DNA of 64,000 bases from contig CAJPFG010000025.1 of NCBI GenBank assembly GCA_905339235.1, positions 62,001 to 126,000 of the forward strand. Direction: 5' to 3'. The position numbers and the translations under genes were made by a program. The DNA comes from Phycisphaerales bacterium. Its GTDB lineage: Bacteria > Planctomycetota > Phycisphaerae > Phycisphaerales > UBA1924. The notes under the pieces are model-generated. The model saw only the letters and a program-made list of their open reading frames with translations. It was not told the origin of the DNA and made no database searches. Each line of letters opens with the position of its first letter. Within the stretch, counting starts at the first letter, position 1. Below are positions 15,597 through 23,973 of the stretch, piece by piece.

Positions 15597-16220
15597 TCAG
15601 CGGCTCAAACGGTCCAAAAGCGGCGCGGGCGGGGCGGTCTGCCACAGGCCGCCGCGGAAGGCAACCTCGGGCGTCTGGCCGGGGGCCAAGGGCGCGGCCA
15701 GATCGGCGAACACCCGGGGAGCCAGGTCCACCGTCCGCCACCGAGGGCTGCGGACCTTCATGGCTTCGCGGTAGTCCCGCAGCCGCACGCACTTGATGGC
15801 GTACCACCGCCCCGCGTGCTCGAAGATCTCCTCGAACAGGGCGTCGGGAGGGAGTTGGTCGCACCAGTACACGAAGACGAACGCGGCCTCAAAGCCCGAG
15901 CCGAAGAGCGACTCCCAGCGGCCCAGCGACTCCACGTCGTCGAGGGTCACCCAGGATTCCAGACGCCCGGCTTTGGGGGCGGTGTCGGCCGTACCCGAGC
16001 GCGAAATCACGCGCCGGCCCTTGACCTCGAGCAGCAGGTTGGACCCTTCGCCGTAGATGACCAGGTCGAAACTCTTGAGCGCGGCGTGCCCGTCGGTCAG
16101 AGCGCCCAGGTCCCCTTCCGGAAGCAGTGCCTTGCGGGCCTCATCGACGGCGACGTACGGGATGCGGCGGGCGCGGAGGTAGGACTCGAGTGCCTGCTCG
16201 TAGTGATGCCGACGCTGCAT
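15597..16220 (-). CDS. HYExAFE-family protein, PD-(D/E)XK nuclease-like
   Basis: A 207-residue protein opening with RRHHYEQALESYLRARRIPYVAVDEARKALL, the His-Tyr-Glu signature of a planctomycete family. A PD-(D/E)XK-like core follows: Asp52 in FDLVIYG, then Glu65 and Lys67 in LLLEVKGRR. The early Glu8 of HYE would complete the metal site. The rest includes WVTLDDVESLGRWESLFGSGFEAAFVFVYW and a C-terminal Pro-rich end. It is expected to be cytosolic. Family function is not established to my knowledge; a nuclease or a nuclease-derived binding protein is likely from the motif. It is monocistronic, lying 58 bases after the small-protein operon start region on the same strand. Confidence 0.8.
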   Translation of the reverse strand: MQRRHHYEQALESYLRARRIPYVAVDEARKALLPEGDLGALTDGHAALKSFDLVIYGEGSNLLLEVKGRRVISRSGTADTAPKAGRLESWVTLDDVESLGRWESLFGSGFEAAFVFVYWCDQLPPDALFEEIFEHAGRWYAIKCVRLRDYREAMKVRSPRWRTVDLAPRVFADLAAPLAPGQTPEVAFRGGLWQTAPPAPLLDRLSR

Positions 16221-16256
16221 GGGCGGAGCATACCACGTGCGCCGGCCCGGGAGAAC

Positions 16257-16665
16257 TCAGAGAATGGCGAGGAGTTCCTCGGGCGTCACAGCAGGGACAC
16301 TCGACCCATCGAAGCCGGCTTGGTCGCGGGTGACGATGTGTTGTGCTCCGCATTGTGCCGCCGCGGCGGCCTGAATGGCGTCTTCAAAGTCCACGATGGC
16401 GGATCCGAGCGCATGATCGACCGCGGCTTCATCCAGTGACACGCAACGGAACACCCGGCGAATGAGGTGAAGGGCTTGCATTGCGCGTTCCCTCCCTGCC
16501 TGCTTACGGGCGATATAGAAGACATTGTTGAAACTGATCGCGGAAACGTATCCGACGAGAGAGTTGTCCTCGACCAACTTCCAGATTCGGAACCGCGTGC
16601 GCGTCGTAGGGCTTTCGCTGCTGAATGACGTCCAGGAGAACGTTGGTATCGATCAGGACGATCAT
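16257..16665 (-). pseudogene. PIN-domain toxin (VapC-like) with a single-base frameshift
   Basis: The ATG at 16665 starts MIVLIDTNVLLDVIQQRKPYD with PIN-domain Asp6 and Asn8, but this frame stops after 53 codons. The rest of the domain is in the next frame: RIWKLVEDNSLVGYVSAI, then DFEDAIQAAAA and a final IVTRD strand with the remaining acidic residues, ending at 16257. Removing one C from the CC at 16589-16590 joins the two parts as DAHAV-RIWKLVED without loss. So this is an intact VapC-like RNase gene plus one inserted base, either a true null mutation or a sequencing error. The start overlaps the antitoxin stop by four bases. Family role: ribonuclease toxin silenced by its antitoxin. Confidence 0.85.
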
Positions 16666-16916
16666 TCCGCGCCAAACCTCCGCTTGCGCTCATCCTCCAG
16701 AACCGAGCTGACTTGCTCGTCGGACAGGGCGGGAAGCATTCCAAGTGCCTGCTGAGTCACGGGAGGAAGGTCCGTCCTTTTCAACTCCGGGGCCGCGATA
16801 ACTCGGAGCAGCCGCTGGACCATCTCCTGCACCGTGACTTGACGTGCGGTGGCGAGGCGGATTACCCGCGCCATGAGTTCATCGTCGAGTTCAATCGTGA
16901 CCGTGGTCATGACCAT
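16662..16916 (-). CDS. Antitoxin of a VapBC-like pair, 84 aa
   Basis: An 84-residue protein. The opening TTVTIELDDELMARVIRLATARQVTVQEMVQRLLR has the ribbon-helix-helix shape of small DNA-binding antitoxins: a short beta strand and two helices. The acidic C-terminal part (DEQVSSVLEDERKRRF) would wrap the toxin. Start is ATG at 16916; a second in-frame ATG at 16910 is also possible. Its stop overlaps the start of the PIN gene by 4 bases, giving the classic antitoxin-first coupled order. The toxin frame is broken, so this antitoxin may be free to act on its own promoter or on other PIN toxins. Confidence 0.82.
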   Translation of the reverse strand: MVMTTVTIELDDELMARVIRLATARQVTVQEMVQRLLRVIAAPELKRTDLPPVTQQALGMLPALSDEQVSSVLEDERKRRFGAE

Positions 16917-16958
16917 TGAGTATAGGAGTTCCGTCGATTTCGCTTCGGTCCCGGCGAC

Positions 16959-18218
16959 TTACTTCTGTTCCGCCTCGATGAGCTTGTCGAGCAGGTAGGT
17001 CTCGGCCTGCCGGTACTTTGCGATGGCCTCGTTGAGTTTGTCGGTGAGTTGCGCAAGGTCCGGGGCGTCGGCGCCCCGGGCCGCGGTGATGGCGGCCGCG
17101 GCCTGCATGGCCTCGCTCGCGGCCCGCAGGTCGCTGGCGGCCTCGGCGTAGGAGCGGGTGGCGTCGTAGAGAACCTGCGCCGAGAACTCCTTGGTGGTGG
17201 GCTGGTGGAGGAGGCGCCAGGGCTGGCTGCGAACCTCGATGGCGGTGAGTTTGAGTTGGTCGGACATCAGGCGCAGGTTGGCCAGCGTGCGGCGCATGTT
17301 GGGCGTTTCTTCGCCCACGAGGGCGCTCACGCGGGACACGGCGTCGGAGAAGGTCCCCAGGGCGTCGCGCCCGTCACGTAGCGCCTGATTAACCGAGTCC
17401 ACCGTTTCCTTGTCGAACTTCGTCGAGGCGCTCTCGATATTTTTTACGATCGTGTCGATGCGGGAGCGGTTTTCATCCACCAGCGACCGGATGGATGCGA
17501 TGGCCCCCTTGGCGTCGTCGATCCCCTGCTCGGCCTTGGCGAGAATGGGCTCCAGCCTCCCCGCGGCCTTGTCGAGGCTCGCGGTCGTCGAGTCGATCCG
17601 GGCGCTCCACTCGGCCAGGCGGGCGCGGAGGTCGGCGAGCATCTTCTGCGCGTCTTCCACCCCGGTATCGATCCGCGATCCGTTCTGCTCGACGAGCGTG
17701 GCCAGGCGCTTCGTGGTGGCGTCGATGGAGGCGATGGTCTCCTTGATCTGCGCCGACTGCTCGGGCCCGAATCCCGCGTCGGCGAGGAAGGACGGCGGCG
17801 CGGTCATGCCGGGCATGATCGCCGCCGGCGCGATCCGCGGGGCGGGGCCAGCGCCGGGATCGGTGATGTTGATGCTCGAGAGCGAGCCCAGCAAGGGCTT
17901 CTCGAGAAGGATGCGGGCGTTCTCGTGGAGCGCGAGATCGGCGCGGACCTCGACCTGGACATCGACGTTGAGGGGGCGGTCGCCCTCGCCGCGCTGGAAA
18001 TCGACAAGCAGGACGCGCCCGATCGGCTGACCGCCCAGCAGCACGCTGCTCCCGCGGCGCAGGCCGCTGGCCCCGCTGGCGATGGGGAAGCGCACGATGA
18101 ACCGCGTGGTGGACTCGAAGGCGGAGCGATCGGAGAGCAGGAAACTCACCCAGACGGCCAGTAGGAGGCCCAGGAGAACAAAGGCGCCGGCCAGGATGTT
18201 GTTGCGGGCGTTGAGCAT
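16959..18218 (-). CDS. MCE/MlaD family lipid-transport substrate-binding protein
   Basis: A 419-residue protein starting MLNARNNILAG (ATG at 18218) with one membrane anchor (residues 8-28). The MCE domain spans about residues 35-125: FIVRFPIASGASGLRRGSSVLLGGQPIGRV is the family hallmark. The remaining 300 residues are a long alpha-helical, coiled-coil-rich region (repeated DxxxKxLAxL patterns, NIESASTKFDKETVDSVNQ), as in MCE proteins that build a periplasmic tunnel. It should act in the periplasm with an ABC transporter that moves phospholipid between membranes. The ATPase gene lies 98 bases upstream on the same strand. No MlaE-type permease is present between or beside them. Confidence 0.87.
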   Translation of the reverse strand: MLNARNNILAGAFVLLGLLLAVWVSFLLSDRSAFESTTRFIVRFPIASGASGLRRGSSVLLGGQPIGRVLLVDFQRGEGDRPLNVDVQVEVRADLALHENARILLEKPLLGSLSSINITDPGAGPAPRIAPAAIMPGMTAPPSFLADAGFGPEQSAQIKETIASIDATTKRLATLVEQNGSRIDTGVEDAQKMLADLRARLAEWSARIDSTTASLDKAAGRLEPILAKAEQGIDDAKGAIASIRSLVDENRSRIDTIVKNIESASTKFDKETVDSVNQALRDGRDALGTFSDAVSRVSALVGEETPNMRRTLANLRLMSDQLKLTAIEVRSQPWRLLHQPTTKEFSAQVLYDATRSYAEAASDLRAASEAMQAAAAITAARGADAPDLAQLTDKLNEAIAKYRQAETYLLDKLIEAEQK

Positions 18219-18316
18219 GGCCCCGACAGCGTACCCGCGACATGCCCCGCAGGACAAGCAGGCGGTCTGGCATAGGACCTATGGGGTCTAGGGACCCATG
18301 AGCCAAATAGAGACGA

Positions 18317-19201
18317 CTATCTCGTCGGCGTCAGGCTGGGCATGCTCGCGACGGTGGGGCCGGTTTCGCCCAGAAGAGTGCGCTGGAGAAGGCCCAGGTC
18401 CTTGCGGTCGGTGATCGGGCCTTCGGGGTCGCCGCGGAGGAACTGGCGGATGAGGCGCTGGTCCTCGGGCAGGGCCGCGGCGTCGGCGTCGGGGGCTTTG
18501 CGAAGCCGGTCGTACCACTCGCGGGTTTCGACCTTGAGCATGCGGCCCTTGTCGAGCATAGCCATGCGGTCGGCGATGGTGAAAGCGCTGTCCATCTCGT
18601 GGGTGACGACCACGCTGGTGACGCCGAGTTTCTTGGAGAGGTCCACGATCAGGTGATCGATCTGCGCGCTGGTGACCGGGTCCAGGCCCGCGGAGGGCTC
18701 GTCGTAGAAGAGGATCCGAGGGTCCAGGGCCAGGGCGCGGGCAAGGCCGGCGCGCTTTTTCATTCCCCCCGAGATCTGGGCGGGGTACTTGTCGGCGTGC
18801 TCGAGAAGACCGACGAGTTCGAGTTTGATCTTCACCTGGATGTCGATGATGTGCGGGTCGAGGTCGAAGTGCTCGCGGATGGGGAGGGCGACGTTTTCGT
18901 AGAGGGTCATGGAGTTGAAGAGGGCGCCGGACTGGAAGAGGATTCCAAAGCGCTTGCGGACTTCGTCGAGGGCGTCGCCGCGCAGGCCGCGGGTGGAGGA
19001 GCCGAAGAGCCGCACCTCACCCTCGTCGGGGGCGAAGGACCCGATGATGAGGCGAAGGAGGGTGGATTTCCCGGAGCCCGAGCCGCCCATGATCACCATG
19101 GTCTCGCCGGGGAAGACGTCGAGGTTGACGCCGGAAAGGACGGCGCGGCCGTCGAATCGCTTGACCACATTTGCGCAGGAGATGACTGGCTCTGCCACCA
19201 C
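18317..19201 (-). CDS. ABC transporter ATP-binding protein, MlaF-like
   Basis: About 294 residues. Walker A is GGSGSGKST, the signature is ISGGMKKRAGLARAL, Walker B is ILFYDEPSAGLDP with catalytic Glu, and the switch His is in VVVTHEMDSAF. The sequence QSGALFNSMTLYENVALP is typical of the MlaF/Mkl subgroup that powers MCE transporters. A tail of about 60 residues after the nucleotide domain is unusual. The start is unclear: I use the GTG at 19201 giving VVAEPVISCANVVKRF; another GTG is 3 bases later, and the longer frame from a TTG at 19264 adds residues with no homology pattern. It is followed by the MCE gene on the same strand, which fixes its likely substrate as phospholipid. Confidence 0.87.
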   Translation of the reverse strand: MVAEPVISCANVVKRFDGRAVLSGVNLDVFPGETMVIMGGSGSGKSTLLRLIIGSFAPDEGEVRLFGSSTRGLRGDALDEVRKRFGILFQSGALFNSMTLYENVALPIREHFDLDPHIIDIQVKIKLELVGLLEHADKYPAQISGGMKKRAGLARALALDPRILFYDEPSAGLDPVTSAQIDHLIVDLSKKLGVTSVVVTHEMDSAFTIADRMAMLDKGRMLKVETREWYDRLRKAPDADAAALPEDQRLIRQFLRGDPEGPITDRKDLGLLQRTLLGETGPTVASMPSLTPTR

Positions 19202-19306
19202 GCGCCATGGTACGGCCGCTGGCGCGCCCGCGGTTCCGCGGACCAAAACGTCGGACACCGGCAAGGCGAGGTCGCCCTGCCGGCGTCCCGAGAGAAACAG
19301 CCGAAA

Positions 19307-19960
19307 TCACCGGCGACGACGGAGCATCGCGAGACCGCCGATACCCAGGAGCGCCGCCGAGCCGGGCGTGGGAACGAGCATGTCCTGAGTTTCTCCGGAG
19401 GTCAGGGCGTAGACGGGCGCGAAGTACGCGTGGTCGCCGTTGAGTTCGTCGAGCCAGTCCTGCGCGCGGTCGATCGTGGTCTCGCTGCCGCTCATCTGAA
19501 AGGAGCCGAAGTTCAGGTTCAGGCCCGGGTCGTTGATGATCTCCCACACCGCCGCCTGGAACGCCGACCCGTTGGTGTTGCTCAGGAGCGAATCGAAGTA
19601 GTGGCGGCCCCAGAGTTCACGCAGCAGGTCGGCCTTGGCCTGACCCATGCCGTCGCCCGGGAGCGGCGCCAGTTCGATCGGCGTGACCGTGTACGTGTAG
19701 GTGTGCTCGAGTTGGATCGTCTGGTGAACGTCGATGCAGAACGCGTTGAACTGGCCCGTCAGAAGGACTGGGCTGTCGATCACCGTGAAGTTGTTCACGC
19801 CGGTCCGAACATCGCGGTCGTGATCCCAGCCGTCGGTGGTCATGCTGAGAACGCGGCTGGGGCTGATGCCATCAAGGCGGGCCACGACGGTCTGGGCGCT
19901 CGCGGCGGATGCCGCGGTCATCGCCAGAACCGCGGCTGAAAATACGTTGAAACGAACCAT
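19307..19960 (-). CDS. PEP-CTERM-type exported surface protein
   Basis: A 217-residue protein starting MVRFNVFSAAVLAMTAASAASAQ, a signal peptide cut near residue 22. The body contains FNAFCIDVHQTIQ and FQAAVWEIINDPG, a pattern seen in PEP-CTERM choice-of-anchor proteins. The C-terminus is VPTPGSAALLGIGGLAMLRRRR: Pro turn, hydrophobic helix, Arg cluster, so it is expected to be processed by an exosortase-like enzyme and displayed on the outer surface. No exosortase is in the window. The stop is 105 bases downstream-side of the ATPase gene start. Two similar proteins follow immediately (20263-20982, 21102-21713). Confidence 0.85.
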   Translation of the reverse strand: MVRFNVFSAAVLAMTAASAASAQTVVARLDGISPSRVLSMTTDGWDHDRDVRTGVNNFTVIDSPVLLTGQFNAFCIDVHQTIQLEHTYTYTVTPIELAPLPGDGMGQAKADLLRELWGRHYFDSLLSNTNGSAFQAAVWEIINDPGLNLNFGSFQMSGSETTIDRAQDWLDELNGDHAYFAPVYALTSGETQDMLVPTPGSAALLGIGGLAMLRRRR

Positions 19961-20213
19961 CTCCAACTCCCCCCGCGCCCGAAGGGGCGCAATACAACGC
20001 GCGACCGACGACGCCGCCGGCCGAGCAAACTTGAGATCTGGGAGGATGCACGAACAGCCACTGCCGCTCCGGGCGCGGCGGAAACACATGCAGCGGTTCG
20101 TGGGTCTCTCTCCTCCCACTGACTCGGGGCGAATCATCCCATGAATCGGGGAGATGTCAAGCGCAAGTACATGGTCCATTGAGAGTTATGCAACCTCGTG
20201 CCCGACAAAGCAA

Positions 20214-20240
20214 GCGGCCCCGCCAAGGTGGCGGGGCCGC
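20214..20240 (-). terminator. Probable terminator of the 20263-20982 gene
   Basis: A perfect 11-bp stem (20214-20224 with 20230-20240) and a 5-base loop lie 22 bases beyond the stop codon on the minus strand. The following bases (TTGCTTTG) are only moderately T-rich, so efficiency is uncertain. The rest of 19961-20262 holds no gene. Confidence 0.55.
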
Positions 20241-20262
20241 GTGAGATGCTGATCAACCGGAC

Positions 20263-20982
20263 TCAGCGGCGACGGCGACCGACGACCAAGCCGCCGATAC
20301 CCAGGAGCACGGCAGTGCCCGGAGCCGGATTGCGGGGCTCGTCGAGGCCCGTTCCGTACTGGAACCACACGTTGTTGATGCGGCCCAGATCAAATCCTGA
20401 GGGCAAGCCGGAGAGCGTGAAGACCACGCTGTCCTGGACAAGCGGGACGCTTCCGGTCACCGGCGTATTCCCCGTCGCGAGATTGTCTCCGGTGGAAGTC
20501 AATCCGTAGTTCAATCCGTTGACGGCCCCGGGAGGATCGAGGTCCGGGCCGAGAAAGTTGGCGCCGCCGAAGAGTCCGAAGCCGGCGGAACTAATGCCGT
20601 ATCCGGTGCCCTCGGGGCCGGCGATTCCCGCGCCGTAGGCCCACTCGCCGCCGACGTTGCCGCCGGCCGGCTGCGATGCGAACACCGCGACGGAGCCGGC
20701 GTTGAGCAACGCACTCACCGGGGTGAGCGACACGCTGGCTCCATCGACGTCAAAGAAGAGCGCGGTGAGGATGTCCACGGGCGCCAAGACGTCGTCCATC
20801 GTGTCGTTCGTGAGCGTCACGACGAGCATCGAGCCACCCTGAAGGTCAAATACAGCGCTGGCGTTACGCCCCGAAGCGTCCCCCGCGGAAAACGTAACCG
20901 CCGCGCCCGCGTTCGCCGCCATCAGCGCCGAGAAACCACCGGCGCAGATTGCGCGCGTAACAATAGAAAAACGATTCGTCAT
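20263..20982 (-). CDS. PEP-CTERM-type exported surface protein
   Basis: A 239-residue protein from the ATG at 20982, which has GGGAGAGG upstream. The signal peptide ends near ANAGA (residue 27). The mature part is Gly/Asn/Asp-rich and beta-like, with a long Ser/Thr-poor repeat-free body containing MLVVTLTNDT and INNVWFQYGTGLDEP just before the sorting tail NPAPGTAVLLGIGGLVVGRRRR. That tail has the Pro turn, hydrophobic helix and Arg cluster of PEP-CTERM signals. Expected to be exported and anchored or released at the cell surface. It is one of three consecutive PEP-CTERM-type genes but has its own apparent terminator, so they may be separate transcripts. Confidence 0.85.
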   Translation of the reverse strand: MTNRFSIVTRAICAGGFSALMAANAGAAVTFSAGDASGRNASAVFDLQGGSMLVVTLTNDTMDDVLAPVDILTALFFDVDGASVSLTPVSALLNAGSVAVFASQPAGGNVGGEWAYGAGIAGPEGTGYGISSAGFGLFGGANFLGPDLDPPGAVNGLNYGLTSTGDNLATGNTPVTGSVPLVQDSVVFTLSGLPSGFDLGRINNVWFQYGTGLDEPRNPAPGTAVLLGIGGLVVGRRRR

Positions 20983-21101
20983 TGCTTGCCTCTCCCTGCC
21001 TTGCGTGCCGCGAAACAAACAAACTCCGCGGCCGTCGCAGGCCCTGAGGGTACAGCAGTGTCCCCCCTTGTCAAGGGGACTTGGGGTTCAATTCACCTGC
21101 G

Positions 21102-21713
21102 TCAATGGGGGCGACGATTACGAACAAACACCGTTCCCAAGCCGACCACGAGGGTCAGCAGGCCGGGGGCAGGAACCGCGGGGCTCTTGTCTGAGCCTTC
21201 GTTCTCGAAGCCGCGAAATCGGACTACGAAGCCCGGAGTTCCGTCGCTCAGGAAGTCGCCGGCGGCCAGCGAGCCCGCATCGGCCGCGGCGATATTGAAC
21301 GAGAAACTACCGGTCGAGTTGACCGCGATTCCCGCGTTGGGGCTACCCCCTCCCAACCAGTTGCCGCCGAGGGCGGCTCCGGCCTCGAAGGTCCCGAAGG
21401 GCGAAGCATCTTCGGTGCCGGAGTTCAGGAACGGGTGGCTGGCCGTGGCGAGCGTCGCGTCGGCGGCGGGGTCGGAGGAGTCGATGTTGAATACGAACCC
21501 CGTGATCTTCCCGCCGTTGGCGAGGGGGCTGGTGTTGGTGAGCGAGATCGTCAGGAGCCCCGTTGAAGGCGTCTGGGCGACGTAGTTGACGGAGCCGACG
21601 AACCATCCGAGGTTCTCGGTGCTGTTGGCGTTGTCGGAGTAGATCGGGATGACGTCGGCCTGGACGATGCCGGCGAAAGAGGCGATTGCAAGGGCGGCGG
21701 TGGTGGTGCGCAT
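21102..21713 (-). CDS. PEP-CTERM-like exported protein
   Basis: A 203-residue protein starting MRTTTAALAIASFAGIVQA (ATG at 21713, with GGAGGAGAG 5 bases or more upstream; the upstream TTG/ATG option would include the ribosome-binding site itself). Cleavage is expected after VQA. The body has FVFNIDSSDPAAD and a beta-sandwich-like pattern. The end PAVPAPGLLTLVVGLGTVFVRNRRPH is a weaker version of the PEP-CTERM tail, with the Arg cluster reduced to RNRR. It is most likely a surface protein of the same type as its two downstream neighbours. Confidence 0.8.
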   Translation of the reverse strand: MRTTTAALAIASFAGIVQADVIPIYSDNANSTENLGWFVGSVNYVAQTPSTGLLTISLTNTSPLANGGKITGFVFNIDSSDPAADATLATASHPFLNSGTEDASPFGTFEAGAALGGNWLGGGSPNAGIAVNSTGSFSFNIAAADAGSLAAGDFLSDGTPGFVVRFRGFENEGSDKSPAVPAPGLLTLVVGLGTVFVRNRRPH

Positions 21714-21896
21714 GAGTCTCTCCTCCAAAGTCGTGCACGTTCAGTGTGCCGCGCGTTTGGAGGTCGGCCAGCAATCCGGGGCGCCCGGGGTTGGATGATG
21801 ACGCCCGGGCAAGGGGTGTACCGGGCGTGCGATGTGCGCCGGGCGAACGAGCGCCGATTTCCGGACGTGCGCTGCGGTTGGATACCATTGCACCCT

Positions 21897-23660
21897 ATGC
21901 CCAGCATCACCCTCAACGGCCGGAAGTGCGACTTTCAGCCGGGCCAGACGATTCTGCAGGTTGCGAACGCCAACGGGATCGAGGTCCCGCAGTACTGCTA
22001 CCACGACGGGCTGTCGATCGTGGCCTCATGTCGGATCTGCCTGGTGGAGTGCTGGTCGCCTAATCCCAAAACCGGCAATCTCGAGCCGTTCATGGGCGGG
22101 AAACTCGTGCCCAGTTGCCAGCAGACCGCGTCGGACGGGATGGTGGTGCATTCCGATAGCCCCAAGGCCGTGGGGAACCAGAAGGCGGTGATGGAGTACC
22201 TTCTGATCAACCACCCGCTGGACTGCCCGGTGTGCGACCAGTCGGGGGAGTGCTTCCTGCAGGACTACTCCTACATGTACGGGCGCGGGGTGTCGCGATT
22301 CGAGGAGCAGAAGGTCAAGCAGCCCAAGAAGGACGTTGGGAAGAACGTCCTGCTGTATTCGGACCGGTGCATCATGTGCACGCGGTGCGTGCGGTTCACC
22401 CGGGAAGTGTCGGGCACGAGCGAGTTGTGCGTCACGGGGCGCGGGAACAAGGAGGAGATCGACGTTTTTCCGGGCGTCGCGCTGGACAACGAACTCTCGG
22501 CGAACGTGATCGACCTCTGCCCGGTGGGCGCGCTCCTGGACAAGGACTTTCTGTTTGCCCAGCGGGTGTGGTTCCTGAAGGAAACGCCCAGCGTGGACGG
22601 CCTCACGGCGAGCGGTGACAACATCTGGGTGCACCACAACGAGGGAAAGGTGTATCGCGTCAAGCCGCGGACGAACCCGAAAGTGAACAAGTGGTGGATC
22701 ACCGACGAGGTGAGGTACGGGTGGAAGTTCGTGCACGGCGAGGCGCGGCTGCGCGGGGCGACGAGGAAGCAGTTTGGCGTGTCGGTCCCCAGCGATTACG
22801 CGCGGGCGTACGACCTGGCGCTCGAAGGAATGAAGAAGGTCGTGTCGGGGGGCAAGCGCCTGGCGGTGATGATCAGCCCCATGCTGTCGTGCGAAGAGGC
22901 GTACCTCCTCGCGAAACTGGGCCGGACGCTGGACCCCAGGGCGGTGTTGGCGGTGGGACCGGTGCCCGTGAGCGGGCAGGACAAGGTGTTCCCGATCGGC
23001 GCGAAAGAGGACGACCCGCGGGCGTTCAAGTTGTACGCGGAAAAGGCGCCCAACGCGCGGGGCGTTCGGAGGGTGCTCGCGGCCTTCGGCGGGCAGGTCG
23101 AGGAGTACGAGCCGTTCCTGCGGGCGCTTGGCAAGGGGCTGGGCGCCTCGGACATCGGCGGGGCGATCATCACGGGCAACTACCCCAGCGACTGGGTCAC
23201 CGCGGAGTTCGAGAAGTGCCTGGGCGGGAAGTTCGTGGTGCTGATCGACACGCTCGCGACGAGGTTGTGCGAGCGGGCCGACATCGTGCTGCCCGGCGCG
23301 ACGTGGGTGGAGAAGAGCGGCACCTTCGAGAACGCCAGAGGGATGCTCCAGGCGTTCGAGCGGGCGATTCCCCCGGTCGAGGGCGCCAGGAGCGAGGGGC
23401 AGACGGCGCTGGATCTGCTGGCGGTGCTGGCGGGCACCGAGGCGCCCGCCGCCCGGACGCGGTCCGAGGTGCTTGAGACCACGCGCGGGCAAGTGGCCGC
23501 GGGCGTGCAGGTGGCCGTGCCGTTCGGGGACGAGTTCCGGGCGAGGGCGGTTCGGAACGAGATGGCGAGGATGGCGGGACTGGGTACGTTCGGGGATGGG
23601 GTAGAGTTGCCGCCGGCCGAGCAGGGCGTGGAGACGGACATGGCGGTGGTGGCGCTGTGA
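21897..23660 (+). CDS. nuoG: NADH-quinone oxidoreductase subunit G (short form)
   Basis: A 587-residue protein starting at MPSITLNGR (ATG 21897). The N-terminal 2Fe-2S ferredoxin domain has YCYHDGLSIVASCRICLVEC and a later SCQQ cysteine. The His-ligated 4Fe-4S site is HPLDCPVCDQSGEC and the second 4Fe-4S site is CIMCTRCVRF with DLCPVGAL. A molybdopterin-oxidoreductase-like region follows (residues 220-480), lacking cofactor residues as in other NuoG proteins. It passes electrons from NuoF towards the quinone in complex I. It is shorter than the roughly 900-residue enterobacterial form. No other nuo gene is adjacent; nuoF is about 36 kb away. Two tiny membrane-protein genes follow in an apparent operon. 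Confidence 0.92.
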   Translation: MPSITLNGRKCDFQPGQTILQVANANGIEVPQYCYHDGLSIVASCRICLVECWSPNPKTGNLEPFMGGKLVPSCQQTASDGMVVHSDSPKAVGNQKAVMEYLLINHPLDCPVCDQSGECFLQDYSYMYGRGVSRFEEQKVKQPKKDVGKNVLLYSDRCIMCTRCVRFTREVSGTSELCVTGRGNKEEIDVFPGVALDNELSANVIDLCPVGALLDKDFLFAQRVWFLKETPSVDGLTASGDNIWVHHNEGKVYRVKPRTNPKVNKWWITDEVRYGWKFVHGEARLRGATRKQFGVSVPSDYARAYDLALEGMKKVVSGGKRLAVMISPMLSCEEAYLLAKLGRTLDPRAVLAVGPVPVSGQDKVFPIGAKEDDPRAFKLYAEKAPNARGVRRVLAAFGGQVEEYEPFLRALGKGLGASDIGGAIITGNYPSDWVTAEFEKCLGGKFVVLIDTLATRLCERADIVLPGATWVEKSGTFENARGMLQAFERAIPPVEGARSEGQTALDLLAVLAGTEAPAARTRSEVLETTRGQVAAGVQVAVPFGDEFRARAVRNEMARMAGLGTFGDGVELPPAEQGVETDMAVVAL

Positions 23661-23678
23661 GGAAGATCGGGGCGTGAT

Positions 23679-23867
23679 GTGAAGGAAGTCCTGTTCGTCA
23701 TGGCGCTGGTGCTGGTGATCGGGGTGCCGTTCACGTTGTGGTGGCGGAAACTGGGCGATAAGTGGGCGAATAAGGAGCACGGCCGGAGCGCGGCCGCGAA
23801 GGGCGACACGCGCGAGCGCGTGGTGGTGCGAGCGCCCGACAGCAAGAGCGACGGGGGTGGGACATGA
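23679..23867 (+). CDS. Small membrane protein, 62 aa
   Basis: Begins at GTG 23679, 18 bases after nuoG. Residues 3-20 form one hydrophobic helix (VLFVMALVLVIGVPFTLWW), followed by a charged soluble tail rich in Lys, Arg and Asp. It is probably a single-pass protein with the tail in the cytoplasm. Its stop overlaps the ATG of the next tiny gene by four bases, so the two are coupled. It may be a complex I accessory peptide, but this rests only on its position after nuoG. Confidence 0.65.
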   Translation: MKEVLFVMALVLVIGVPFTLWWRKLGDKWANKEHGRSAAAKGDTRERVVVRAPDSKSDGGGT

Positions 23868-23953
23868 TGCTGTGGATGCTGTTCGTCGCGGCAGGGGCGG
23901 TGCTGGTGCTGGCGGTGCTGCTGGCGAAGTCGGGCGCGAAGAAGCGGCGGTGA
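23864..23953 (+). CDS. Very small membrane peptide, 29 aa
   Basis: A 29-codon gene whose ATG at 23864 overlaps the previous stop (ATGA). The peptide MMLWMLFVAAGAVLVLAVLL is one transmembrane helix followed by AKSGAKKRR, a basic tail that should stay in the cytoplasm by the positive-inside rule. The exact overlap with the upstream gene and the clean helix-plus-basic-tail design argue for a real gene rather than chance. It is the third gene after nuoG. Function unknown. Confidence 0.55.
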   Translation: MMLWMLFVAAGAVLVLAVLLAKSGAKKRR

Positions 23954-23973
23954 CGCTCCGATGGAGTTCTGCC

